DNA from: an uncultured Chitinophaga sp. | GTDB taxonomy: Bacteria; Bacteroidota; Bacteroidia; Chitinophagales; Chitinophagaceae | NCBI RefSeq assembly: GCF_937898475.1 | Contig: NZ_CALEJS010000026.1 | Span: 1 to 64,000, forward strand | DNA length: 64,000 nucleotides | Direction of reading: 5' to 3' | Shown here: positions 41,924-51,900 of the stretch, one piece after another | Numbering within the stretch: the first letter of the stretch is position 1 | Layout of the letters: each line of letters starts with the position of its first letter | The notes under the pieces: generated by a model | The model's database searches: none | Told to the model about the DNA's origin: nothing | The model's input: only the letters and a program-made list of their open reading frames with translations | Position numbers and translations under genes: made by a program

Positions 41924-42586
41924 ATGACTATCCCTGCTTCAGATGCACAACCGGCTACCGAAGTCATTTCCCTCCCGATACTTCAACAGATCATGCCGAG
42001 GGCCAGACAGAACATCCTTACCCAGTTCCATGAGGAGTTTAACCTGCAAATGCCTACATACGCCATTACAACGCCCTTAAGGATTGCCGCGTTCATCGCC
42101 CAGGGCGCCCATGAAAGTGGTGAACTGAATGCGCTGGTGGAGAATATGAACTATTCCGCCCCGAGGATCGTACAGGTATGGCCCAGCCGTTTCCCCACCG
42201 TTCAGAGTTCACAACCGTACGCCAATAACCCGGAGAAGCTGGGTAACAACGTATATGCCAACAGGATGGGCAATGGCGAACCGGCAACCGGCGATGGATT
42301 CCGTTACCGTGGCAGGGGATGGTTCAATGGCACCGGTAAAGGTTTTTACCAGAAGATGACGCAGCTTACCGGGGTGGATTTTGTAAGCAATCCAGATCTG
42401 TTTGCTACCCCTAAATATGCAGTAATGTCTGCCTGTGTGGAGTGGAATAAGCTTAACCTGAATCCCCTGGCGGATGTACAGGACTTTAAGCAGATCACCC
42501 TTAAGATCAATGGCGGTTACACGGGGCTGCAGGACCGCATCATGTATTATGATAGGGCTAAGAAGGTGTTGGGAGTGCAGGCTTAA
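41924..42586 (+). CDS. GH19-like chitinase/endolysin-type hydrolase
   Basis: The 220-residue protein has the GH19 marks FIAQGAHESGELNALVENMNYSA, with the likely catalytic Glu64 and second acid Glu73, and YRGRGWFNGTGKGFYQ in the centre. GH19 enzymes hydrolyse chitin or, as endolysins, peptidoglycan. No signal peptide is visible (start MTIPASDAQPATEV), so it may be cytosolic, released by lysis, or use another export route. It overlaps the stop of the convergent GT2 gene by 4 bp. Confidence 0.82.
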   Translation: MTIPASDAQPATEVISLPILQQIMPRARQNILTQFHEEFNLQMPTYAITTPLRIAAFIAQGAHESGELNALVENMNYSAPRIVQVWPSRFPTVQSSQPYANNPEKLGNNVYANRMGNGEPATGDGFRYRGRGWFNGTGKGFYQKMTQLTGVDFVSNPDLFATPKYAVMSACVEWNKLNLNPLADVQDFKQITLKINGGYTGLQDRIMYYDRAKKVLGVQA

Positions 42587-44022
42587 GCGCCGCCCTTTCC
42601 CTGCGCCGTTCCAAAACCTCTTCTCGTCATTTCTCCCCAGGCGCGCTTCTTCATAAAATAATCGTAATAGCCGCGGATGGCAGACCATACCACAAAAGGA
42701 TGGAAGACGAAAGGTTCTGAAAGCGCCGCCAGTACCAGCTTCCATATTTCCTTTCTGCGGTGGTACTGGTTATAGGTGGCAACCTCAATATAAATCGCGA
42801 AGATGGAATTAAGGTAACCGAAGAAAATGATGAACAGCAGGAAGGCAAAGAACAGATGCCAGTTGATCAGTCCTACCCACGCCATCACCAGGAAAGCGAT
42901 CATGCCCGTAAATTCTATTACCGGCGCCAGCATCTCGAAAAACAGCCAGTAAGGATAGCTTAGTACACCCAGCAGATCATAACGGGGGTTCATGAACATT
43001 TTACGATGAAAGCGCAGGGTCTCTATCGTGCCCCGTATCCAGCGGTTCCGCTGGCGGCCCAGTATGCTGGTGTTTTCCGGCGCCTCCGTCCAGCAGAGCG
43101 GGTCAGGTATATAGGTTACTACATAAGGTTCGTTTTGTTCATGCATATATCTGCGCATGCGGGCAACCAGCTCCATATCCTCACCTACGGTATGGGTGTT
43201 ATACCCGCCGCAGCGGATGGCGATCTCTTTGTCAAATGCGCCAAATGCGCCCGATATCAGCAGCAGGCCGTTCAGCTGTGCCCAGGCCATGCGGCCTAAC
43301 AGGAACGCCCGTATGTATTCCAGCGCCTGCATACGGGCCCAGTAATTCTCCGGCAGGTAAACCCGTGCCAGGCGCCCGTCTTTCACCACGCAGGAATTGG
43401 CGATGCGGATCACTCCCCCGGAGGCGATCACCTTCTTACCATCTTTTTCTTCCAGGAAGGGCTTTACCATTTTCAGGATAGCATCCTGCTCAAGGATACA
43501 GTCTGCATCTATGCAGATAATATAATCGTTGCCGGAGACATTGATCCCTACATTCAGTGCATCTGCCTTGCCGCCATTCTCCTTATCCACCACCACCAGC
43601 TTGTTATACGCAGGGTGCTTTGTTTTATATACGCCTCTTACTTTTTTGGTGGGAATACGGCTGTTCACAAAGAAATCCACTTTCTCCAGTCCATAGGCGG
43701 CTATCAGCCGCTGCAGGCTGTCGTCTTTGCTGCCGTCATTGATCACTACCACTTCCAGCTTGTTATAGTAAAGGGAGAGTAGCGACCTTACGTTGTCAAC
43801 AATGTTAGGGCCTTCGTTATAGGCGGGCGCCAATATGCTGACAGAAGGCGCGTAGGCGGAGGAAGCCAGCAGGCGGTAATCCGTAAAATCATTTTTATGC
43901 AGGTACTTTCGAACCGCAGCAATAGAATTGATGCCAATGAAGATATAAAAGATAACCAGCGCAACAGAGTACAGAAATATGCCGGAAGTAAGAACGATCG
44001 CTAATTTTTCTGCTATACTCAT
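42583..44022 (-). CDS. Processive family-2 glycosyltransferase (exopolysaccharide synthase type)
   Basis: This 479-residue protein has an N-terminal span (residues 7-30), then a GT2 domain with ILAPAYNEGPNIVDNV, VVVINDGSKDD, the DxD-type CIDADCIL, GEDMELVARM and QRNRWIRG (the Q/RxxRW motif of processive synthases), and three or four C-terminal spans. This is the PgaC/BcsA/NodC layout, in which the enzyme makes and threads a beta-linked polymer. The start overlaps the upstream HEAT gene by 4 bp (ATGA), so translation is coupled. Substrate is not predictable; the YaiO barrel nearby is the likely exporter. Confidence 0.9.
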   Translation of the reverse strand: MSIAEKLAIVLTSGIFLYSVALVIFYIFIGINSIAAVRKYLHKNDFTDYRLLASSAYAPSVSILAPAYNEGPNIVDNVRSLLSLYYNKLEVVVINDGSKDDSLQRLIAAYGLEKVDFFVNSRIPTKKVRGVYKTKHPAYNKLVVVDKENGGKADALNVGINVSGNDYIICIDADCILEQDAILKMVKPFLEEKDGKKVIASGGVIRIANSCVVKDGRLARVYLPENYWARMQALEYIRAFLLGRMAWAQLNGLLLISGAFGAFDKEIAIRCGGYNTHTVGEDMELVARMRRYMHEQNEPYVVTYIPDPLCWTEAPENTSILGRQRNRWIRGTIETLRFHRKMFMNPRYDLLGVLSYPYWLFFEMLAPVIEFTGMIAFLVMAWVGLINWHLFFAFLLFIIFFGYLNSIFAIYIEVATYNQYHRRKEIWKLVLAALSEPFVFHPFVVWSAIRGYYDYFMKKRAWGEMTRRGFGTAQGKGGA

Positions 44023-45098
44023 CGTGCCATTTCGCTTTTAATGTGAAGGTAGAGCTGATCATAGGTATCTCCCGGTTCAAGGGAACTTACCTTTACAAGT
44101 GCTTCGCCGTTGTGGCAGCATTTCATCATGATCCTGGCGGCCTGCAGCTGTACGCCCGGATCACCGTCTTCCAGGAGGGTTTGCAGGAAAGGTAGTTCCT
44201 TATCTGTTGCCATGGAGGCCAGGCTTTTCAGGATGGTGTTACGGTTGCCGGGAGTTTCCTCAGCGTATCGTTGTATTAAAACAGAAGGCGTGTTTTCATC
44301 GCCCACCCGTACCAGGGTTTTAATGGCCTGTTCCCGCAGTTTTTCGCGATGGTCTTTCAGCAGGGTGATCACATCCTCCAATACGTGCATCTGTTGGTAC
44401 AGCCCGGCTAGTTTCAGGGCAAAAAGCACTACATCCGGGTTGCCGGCATTCAGCCAGATGGAAAGGTGCTCCAGGTTGCCCGGATCCAGGGGTGTGAGCT
44501 GGTCTATCAGTTTCAGCTGTTGCCAGTCGTTCATGGGCCTGGTCAGCGTATCCAGGAAAATCAGGCCGTCAAATCCTGCAAAGGCCAGTACGGCTGTCTG
44601 GGATTCCATTCTCACATAGGCGTTATGGTGGTTGGTATGCCTGGCGATGGCTGCCTGCATATCACGCTGTTCCATCATGTACAGCTCGTAGATGCCCGCT
44701 GCTTTGTGGTACCACAGCGGGCTGCGGAACTTGGCGATGGAGTCTGCCTTCAATCCCATTTTTTCGTACAGCCATATAATGTTCCTGCCCGCGTGGCCTG
44801 CCAGGTTCTTTTTGGTGCTGATCAGCTGATTGATGGCATATTGCCGGGCAATTTTGTTTTCGCGTCCGGGCGCCAGCCATGGCGGTGTAACAAAAGTGTC
44901 GTCATGGGGAAAGTCTTCCGTTAGCAGGTGGCTGAGCCACTCATCAAAAACGGACTGTACCTGTTGTTCTATCTGGTATTTCTTTCGGCGTTTACGGAGG
45001 AGGATGCCAGTTCTTAGTAGAATCACCAGTATCACCACTATAAAAATGGCGGTATAGATATAAAGCAGTTCTGGATGTATGTTGCCCGGACTGGTCAA
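44019..45098 (-). CDS. Membrane-anchored HEAT-repeat protein
   Basis: This 359-residue protein has one N-terminal span (ELLYIYTAIFIVVILVILLRTGILL) followed by a very basic RKRRKKYQ, so the rest is cytoplasmic. From about residue 110 it is all helical with HEAT-like repeats (VRMESQTAVLAFAGFDGLIFL; LREQAIKTLVRVGDENTPSVL; VQLQAARIMMKCC). It starts 21 bp after the response-regulator gene and overlaps the GT2 gene by 4 bp. It probably scaffolds the synthase at the membrane, which is inference from context. Confidence 0.78.
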   Translation of the reverse strand: MTSPGNIHPELLYIYTAIFIVVILVILLRTGILLRKRRKKYQIEQQVQSVFDEWLSHLLTEDFPHDDTFVTPPWLAPGRENKIARQYAINQLISTKKNLAGHAGRNIIWLYEKMGLKADSIAKFRSPLWYHKAAGIYELYMMEQRDMQAAIARHTNHHNAYVRMESQTAVLAFAGFDGLIFLDTLTRPMNDWQQLKLIDQLTPLDPGNLEHLSIWLNAGNPDVVLFALKLAGLYQQMHVLEDVITLLKDHREKLREQAIKTLVRVGDENTPSVLIQRYAEETPGNRNTILKSLASMATDKELPFLQTLLEDGDPGVQLQAARIMMKCCHNGEALVKVSSLEPGDTYDQLYLHIKSEMAR

Positions 45099-45119
45099 GA
45101 GAAATGTGTTTGATGGCGG

Positions 45120-45479
45120 TTATTTGCCTGAGAGTTTCTTCACCCTGATTGACAGCTCAGTGAGGCTGAACGGTTTGGTCATGTAGTCGTCCGCCCCCAG
45201 CTTGAAGGCTTCTTCTACAATGTCTTCCTGTCCCATAGCAGAAAGTACGATCACCTTGATGGGCTTATCTGCCACGTCTTTCACTGCACTGACTATTTCG
45301 AGTCCGGATGCGCTGGGCAGCATAATATCAGTGATCACCATATCGGGCGGGTTGGTTCTGAGGTTTTCCAGCGCGGTGGTACCTTCAGCACAGGAGATTA
45401 TATCGTGTCCATCCTTTACCAGTCTTATTTCAATGGTTTTGCGGATCAGGTTGTCATCCTCTGCAAGTAAGATTTTCAT
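45120..45479 (-). CDS. Single-domain CheY-like response regulator
   Basis: The 119 residues form one receiver domain: acidic pocket LLAEDDN (Asp8, Asp9), phospho-acceptor Asp51 in VITDIMLPSASG, the switch Ser/Thr in VIVLSAMG and Lys in MTKPFSLTELS. No output domain is attached. It is first in the regulator-HEAT-GT2 operon, and the large hybrid kinase at 48937-52425 ends in an Hpt domain, so a phosphorelay from that kinase to this protein is a reasonable guess. Confidence 0.92.
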   Translation of the reverse strand: MKILLAEDDNLIRKTIEIRLVKDGHDIISCAEGTTALENLRTNPPDMVITDIMLPSASGLEIVSAVKDVADKPIKVIVLSAMGQEDIVEEAFKLGADDYMTKPFSLTELSIRVKKLSGK

Positions 45480-45668
45480 ACAAATGTGGATTGAGGTATT
45501 CGGTCTTCTTCGGCCTTATTTATGTGCACTAAGTAAATATACTAAAAAGGCCATATTCCGTGCCAAATATACCCTGAAAATCAACGCTGCAGCCCCCGCT
45601 TAAATTAGGGATGGTGAAAGCTGGTTAGGAAATTATCGATAACTTTAATGACGAATGCACCTGTTACT

Positions 45669-46925
45669 ATGATGAATATTCCCCGTTTGTCAAAAAGAGG
45701 ATGGCTCTTCCCCCTGATGTTCTGTTGTACATTTCTGCGGGCGCTTGCCCAGGACCCGCGTTCTTCCGACCAGCTGTTCCAGGAAGCCCGCAAAGCAGCC
45801 TTTGACGATAAAAATTATCCGCTGGCAATTCAACTGAGCCGCCTGGCATTAGCTAAAAGTCCTGACTACAGCGATATCCGCGTGTTCCTGGGCCGTGTAT
45901 ACACCTGGACCGATCAACCTGACAGCGCCCGTGCAGAGTTTCACTATGTGCTGCAGGCGCATCCTGATTATGAAGACGCCTATGTGGCTATTACCGATCT
46001 GGAATACTGGAATGACCGCCCGGATACTGCGCTTGCATATGTGAACCAGGGATTGCAGCATTATCCCCGTTCTGAAGAATTGCTGCTACGCAAGGCGCGT
46101 GTACTGGTGGCTAAAAAGGAATTACAGGCGGCGGCAGAGACGGCTAACCAGCTGCTGACTGTCAACGCTTCCAACGGGCCTGGCAGGGCGCTGCTGAACA
46201 GCATCAAAGACCAGGTGCGCAGGAACAAAATTGATCTCAGTTACGACTATACCTATTTTGATAAACGTTTCGATCAGCCCTGGCACCTGGCCAGTATCGG
46301 GTACTCACGGCAAACAAAGCTGGGAACCGTAATAGGCCGGCTTAACTACGGCCATAAGTTTGGAGAGGATGGACTGCAGGGGGAGATAGAAGCTTATCCA
46401 CGCATTTCTCCTACTTTTTATTCCTATGTGAATGCGGGTTATTCGGGCAGCGATATCTTTCCGAAATACCGGGCCGGCTTTTCTCTCTTCGCCAACCTGC
46501 CTGCTGCCTTTGAAGCGGAGCTGGGTTTCCGCTATCTCTATTTTGATGATGCCGTATGGGTATATACAGCGTCTGTAGGCAAATACTACCGTAATTTCTG
46601 GTTCAACCTGCGTACTTATCTAACGCCGGGAGAGGGCGAGCTGTCCCGCTCCTTTAACTTCACCACCCGCTACTATACCACCGGGGCAGATGATTTTATT
46701 ACGCTCGGTCTTGGCACCGGTATCTCGCCGGATGATCAGCGCAATAACATCAGCTATTCCATCAACACCAGCCTGATGTCTTACAAGCTGAACCTGGGCT
46801 ATCAACGTACGGTTGGCAGGCAGAACATTATCGGGGCAATGGCTACCTGGTACTATGAAGAGTTCCGGCAAAAGACCTATGGCAACCAGGTCAATATCGG
46901 CATCATCCTGCAACGCCGGTTCTGA
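45669..46925 (+). CDS. YaiO-family outer-membrane beta-barrel with TPR domain
   Basis: This 418-residue protein is read from ATG 45669 (MMNIPRLSKRGWLF; an ATG 7 codons upstream is open). A signal peptide ends near RALAQ. Residues 30-180 hold TPR-like helix pairs (QLFQEARKAAFDDKNYPLAIQLSRLAL; FLGRVYTWTDQPDSARAEFHYVL). From about residue 195 there are alternating strands ending in an aromatic (QVNIGIILQRRF, a C-terminal Phe as in outer-membrane barrels). TPR plus barrel is the layout of PgaA-type polysaccharide exporters. It is divergent from the regulator-HEAT-GT2 operon and convergent with the LTA-synthase-like gene. Confidence 0.85.
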   Translation: MMNIPRLSKRGWLFPLMFCCTFLRALAQDPRSSDQLFQEARKAAFDDKNYPLAIQLSRLALAKSPDYSDIRVFLGRVYTWTDQPDSARAEFHYVLQAHPDYEDAYVAITDLEYWNDRPDTALAYVNQGLQHYPRSEELLLRKARVLVAKKELQAAAETANQLLTVNASNGPGRALLNSIKDQVRRNKIDLSYDYTYFDKRFDQPWHLASIGYSRQTKLGTVIGRLNYGHKFGEDGLQGEIEAYPRISPTFYSYVNAGYSGSDIFPKYRAGFSLFANLPAAFEAELGFRYLYFDDAVWVYTASVGKYYRNFWFNLRTYLTPGEGELSRSFNFTTRYYTTGADDFITLGLGTGISPDDQRNNISYSINTSLMSYKLNLGYQRTVGRQNIIGAMATWYYEEFRQKTYGNQVNIGIILQRRF

Positions 46926-46929
46926 AGGA

Positions 46930-48930
46930 TTACTTCGTATAGGCTTTATAAAGAGAATCAGGTATCAGCTGTTTGCGCTGCAGCATCTTATCGTTTTTAT
47001 CCAGGTAATAGTTGAAGCCGGATACCAGGCGCTTTTGCATGGTATCATCCTGCACAGGCTCCAGGTCCATATTGGGCAGTATCCTGAACAGGTTACCACT
47101 GTTCACCATCCAGGTGCCGTCTACATAATCCACCAGGTCATTTTTTGTCTGCATTAAAGGATAGTGATGCAGGTTACGGAAATTGCGCGCAGTATCCAGT
47201 CCGCTGCCTACCCAGCTAACCTGTTGCGGCGCAGAAAATCCCGGGTATGTGCGCAGGTAAGCCAGCAGGCTGGGTGTGATGTCAAAATGCGAGGATATAG
47301 CGCTGAAGGTGGCGCTGCGTGTGAGCAGGGGAGAGAAGATGATGATAGGAGCATGATAGCGGTCTATCTTGGAGCGCATGGGTATTTCCGGGAGGCGATG
47401 ATCACCGGTGACCAGGAAAATGGTATGGCGATAGTCCGGTCTTTGTGCAAAGGCCTGGAAGAAGCCGCGCAGACAATCATCCATATACATCACGGACGTA
47501 TATACGTCGCGGTACTGCAGGAAAGCGCTCATTCTTGCTGTATCTGCACCCTGCTGCCGCATCCGGGCGGTAGCCAGCTGCTGGTAATGATCCTGTTCAG
47601 GTACCTGGAAAGGGGAGTGGGTAGAAACCGTCAGCAATACATCCAGCCTGGCTTGTGTTGTATCTGCCGGGGTGCTGTCCAGGTATTTACGGAACAGCGA
47701 CTGATCTGTATATCCCCAGCTGAAGCCTGCATAGGCAGGAAGTTTTTCATAGCCGTTCCCGAAATTAGTCTCGTGTATAAGGCTGTCTATTCCTTGTTTT
47801 TGCACAAACAGATCCATCTTGTCAAAGGCTGCATTGCCCGAATAAAAGAAGCGGGTACGGTAGCCGTTATGCCGGCTGATGTTCAGCAATGTCAATGCCG
47901 GCGGCATATCTGCGCCCTGCTCGTTGTATCCGCTTCTGCCAAAGGGCAGCGATCCCAGGACCGTAGGCAGTACGGCAAATGTTCTGCCGCCGCCGCTTAA
48001 ACCGTTTTCCCAATACAGGCTATGTTGCGCCAGCGAATCGATAAAGGGCGTAAAACTGCCAAGGTATGCGTTCTTGCCAGAGAATGCACGGCCCAGGCCT
48101 TCTACCAGTATGATCACAATATTGGGTTTCCGCGCGCTGTCTGTCTGCAGAAAGGGGCCCAGAACGTTGGGCGTATTTGCTTCCCGTAAAAAGGGATAAG
48201 TATCTCCGCCTACGTATTTGTAGTCTGCCGGGACGGCCAGATCAGCCATATTGCCTGAGCGGCGTTCCGGGAAGAAATATTGTCCTGAACGGGTCAGGAA
48301 GTAACCTGTTTTATTCAGTGCTGCATTACCGGTGTATTCTGTGCCCAGGTGGTTGGCCGTCAGCTCACGTGAAACAGGCAGCCTGAAGAAGAACAGGCAA
48401 AGCAATACGAACCAGAATCCGCGCCGGTCGCCTTTAACCTGGCGGCGTGCAATGAATAAGATCAGGAGGGCAATGGTGGCCAGTAATGCCAGCAGTAATG
48501 CAAGAAAGGCAGGCTTGAAAGATCCGGCTGCGGCCCCTATTGTAAGCTTGATATCGTCAGCGGTATAGCCGTATATATCTGCTCCCAGCAATATAGATGT
48601 TTGCTGAAAGTAGATGATGAGTGCAATACTGGTGATGGCATACACCGCTACCAGGAAGAGATAGAGGCCATTGGCCAGTTTACTGCTGATAAACATGTAT
48701 AAAAACAGGTAGGGTATTGCGACCCAGCGTACAATGCTCGCAAACGTGAATACATCTGTGCGTAATGCCTGGTAGAGCATGATGCCCGGCAGCTCCTGCA
48801 GTTTGCCTGTAAGCCGCAGCCCCAGCAAATCTACCAGTCTGAGGAAAAGTATGGTCGCCAGCAGCAGGGCTGAATACAGCAGGAAGCGGTTAAAAGCGGG
48901 GATCCACTGGTGTAGTGCAGGAATTTTCAT
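46930..48930 (-). CDS. LTA-synthase/phosphoglycerol-transferase-like membrane sulfatase-fold enzyme
   Basis: The 666-residue protein has about five N-terminal spans (to residue 185) and a periplasmic sulfatase/alkaline-phosphatase-fold domain. That domain begins with PNIVIILVEGLGRAFSGKNAYLG (first metal Glu) and has GGGRTFAVLPTVLGSLPFG with the nucleophile Thr; VTGDHRLPEI (Asp-His metal ligands) and YHAPIIIFSP follow. This family moves phosphoglycerol or phosphoethanolamine onto glycans or lipids. Gram-negative Bacteroidota lack LTA, so decoration of an exported polymer or lipid is more likely. It lies 6 bp behind the hybrid kinase gene and is co-transcribed. Confidence 0.88.
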   Translation of the reverse strand: MKIPALHQWIPAFNRFLLYSALLLATILFLRLVDLLGLRLTGKLQELPGIMLYQALRTDVFTFASIVRWVAIPYLFLYMFISSKLANGLYLFLVAVYAITSIALIIYFQQTSILLGADIYGYTADDIKLTIGAAAGSFKPAFLALLLALLATIALLILFIARRQVKGDRRGFWFVLLCLFFFRLPVSRELTANHLGTEYTGNAALNKTGYFLTRSGQYFFPERRSGNMADLAVPADYKYVGGDTYPFLREANTPNVLGPFLQTDSARKPNIVIILVEGLGRAFSGKNAYLGSFTPFIDSLAQHSLYWENGLSGGGRTFAVLPTVLGSLPFGRSGYNEQGADMPPALTLLNISRHNGYRTRFFYSGNAAFDKMDLFVQKQGIDSLIHETNFGNGYEKLPAYAGFSWGYTDQSLFRKYLDSTPADTTQARLDVLLTVSTHSPFQVPEQDHYQQLATARMRQQGADTARMSAFLQYRDVYTSVMYMDDCLRGFFQAFAQRPDYRHTIFLVTGDHRLPEIPMRSKIDRYHAPIIIFSPLLTRSATFSAISSHFDITPSLLAYLRTYPGFSAPQQVSWVGSGLDTARNFRNLHHYPLMQTKNDLVDYVDGTWMVNSGNLFRILPNMDLEPVQDDTMQKRLVSGFNYYLDKNDKMLQRKQLIPDSLYKAYTK

Positions 48931-48936
48931 AATTAC

Positions 48937-51900
48937 TCAGATAGAATTTTGCATCAGCTTTTTACAGTATGGCAGTTCCCGTAGTATTTCCTTTACCAGG
49001 CGTTCGCGTTCGGGCGCCTGCATTCCGGCTCCTTTTTCCAGCTGCTGGCCCAATTCTGCCAGTCTGGTAAGGCCAATGGTAATACCCAGTCCGTACAGCT
49101 TATGACCGATATGAAACAGCTCTCTTTCCTCCTCCATACCTGCCTGGAGGATCCGCTCTTCCAGTTTGTTCAGCTCTTCCAGCCCGGTGCTGATCACATG
49201 TTTCATGAGTGCTTCATCCACTTCTCCGCCAAGGTAATAAACCAGTACATCTTTATTGAAATGCTCTTTGTCGCGGTTAATGTCTGCCCCGTTTAGTCCG
49301 CCCTCGCCGGCGTCAACAAAGTAGCTCCATTTCTCCAGTATGGTGATCATGTCTTCTTCCACGAATGGTTTGGGCAGAAAATCGTCCATGCCTGCCGCCA
49401 GGCATTTTTCCCTTTCTCCCTTTACATTGCCGGCGGTGAGGGCTATGATGGGCAGGCTGGCGCCATAGGTTTCCCTGATCTTCCGCGTAGCTTCGTAACC
49501 GTTAAGTCCCGGCATCTGGACATCCATGAATACGAGGTCTGGCTTGTTTTCCAGGGATAAGGCCACTACTGCATTACCGTCTTCCGCTTCCCGGATCACG
49601 GCGCCGGGGGCGGCCCTTTTTATGATTGTTTTGGCCAGCATCATGTTCACCGCGTTGTCTTCCGCGATCAGGATCTTCAGCGGCCTGTTCTGCAGCTCCA
49701 CGCTTTCTGCTGCTGCAGCGGTAGCGACTTGTTCCTTCTTCCTGTAGATGCCAGATAATGCATTGTACAGGTCTTTCATTTTGATCGGCTTGGTGAGGCG
49801 CTGCGTTACCTGGTATTTTTCACAGGCCCTGATCACAATATCATCATCTGCTGAGCTATGCAGCAGGATAATGGGTTTGGATGCATTCGGCTCTTCAAAC
49901 TGTTCCCTTATTTTCTGGATGGTTTCCAGTCCGTCCATATGCGGCATATGATAGTCTATGATCAGCACGTCATGGTTTGTATTGACAGACAGCAGTTCCA
50001 GGGCTTCCAGTCCATGCCTGGCCTGGTCTGATGTAATGTGTTGCAATAGCAGCATCTGGCTGATGATGATGCGGTTATGCTCATTATCGTCTACGATCAA
50101 TACTTTCCGTATACGTTCGGTGCCTTCCCATTGTATCTGCTCTTCATACTCGGCTTTCACCGGTATTTCAAAGCTGAAAACAGAACCCTGTCCGGGTGCA
50201 CTTTGCAGCTGCAAACGGCTGTTCATTAGTCCAAGCAGCTTATTGGAGATATTCAGTCCGAGACCCGTGCCGCCATATTTTTTGGTAATGGAAAGATCGG
50301 CCTGCGAAAAGGCTTCGAAGATCTTGCGCTGGTGTTCAGGTGCAATGCCGATACCCGTATCCCGTACCTCGAAGCGCAGTAGGATATTGCCTTCGCTGTA
50401 GGGGTTGACGGGCGTGATCTTCAGTTCTATTTCGCCCTTTTCAGTGAACTTAACGGCATTGGTGAGCAGGTTCACCAGCACCTGCTTCAGTCTTACGGCA
50501 TCTGTCCATATGTACCTGGGAAGATCGGGAGACAGATTGAGCAGCATTTCTATATCCTTTTTCTGCAGCTGGTATTTGAGCATATCGCTTACCTGGCTGC
50601 TCATTTCGGGCAGGTCGCATTTGCTGATGTCCAGCTCCAGTTTTTCAGCCTCTATCTTTGAGAAATCCAGGATATCATTGATGATGTTGAGCAGGGTGTT
50701 GGCAGATTCATTGACGATGTTGAGGTATTGGTACTGGTTTTCGCTGAGTGTTGTTTTCAGCAGCAGGTCGGTAAAGCCGATGATGCCGTTGAGGGGTGTC
50801 CTGATCTCGTGGCTCATATTGGCAAGGAATTCCGATTTGGCTTTGCTGGCCTGTTCGGCCAGTTGTTTGGCTACTCTGAACTCTTCACGGCGTAACCTTT
50901 CGCCGGTAATGTCTTCTGTAAAGATCATGATGCCGCCAACAGTGTTGTCGTACTGGTACCAGGGGCGAACTTCCCAGCGGAGGTATTGCTCCTGCTCAGA
51001 CCAGGAAGGGCGCCAGGGGTCTTCTTCGTTTCGCTCGATAGCGCCCTGGAGCGCCCGGTAATGGACCTCTCTCCATTGCTCCTGCAGATCGGGGAACACA
51101 TCGTACAGCGCCCTGCCTTTCAGCTCCTGTCCCTGCAGCCGGTAATCTTCCAGGAACTGGCGGCTGCAGGTAATAAAATGCAGGTTTTCATCCAGCATGG
51201 CTACGGCGGCGGGTACGTGGGCCACAAAGGAGGCGAGCTGGAGTCTTGACTGCTGCATTTCGATGAAGATCTTCATGCGGTCGGTAATGTCCTGTATGGT
51301 GCCGAATATACGTTTGCAGCGGCCGTTCACGAATTCAGAGTGCCCGATGGAGCGTATCCATATTTCCCGCCCGGTTTTAGTTAGCAGTTGCAGTTCAAGA
51401 TCCCAGCCTTTTCCCTGGCGGATGGCCTCATCAACGGCGGCGGTTAGCAGCTGCCTGCTTTCTCCCTCTTTGTGAAAGGAGAAGATGGCGGGCAGATCCG
51501 GTTCAAAATCTTCCGGCACCTCCAGTATCTGCTGTGCGATGGACGAGCCGAATAAGCGTTGCGTTTCCATGTCCAGCTCCCAGAAACCGATGCGGGCTAC
51601 TGAATTGGTTTGTTCCAGTGCTTCCTTGGTGCGTTTCAGGTTGCGTTCCAGTTTATGCATTTCCGTAATATCGAGGGCATTGCCTATCACGTATTCTTCC
51701 CCGTTATCATCTTTTATCAGTACGTTATTGAACAGCCATATCCTGGTGGAACCGTCGCGATGGCGGGTGTGCATAATGCCTTTTACCCGGATGTCTTTCC
51801 GGATCTGTTCCAGGTATTGACGGAGGCCGGTATGGTATAGGGCTGGTATAATATCGAACAGCGTTTTATTTTCCACCTCTTCCAGCGTGTAGCCGAGGTC

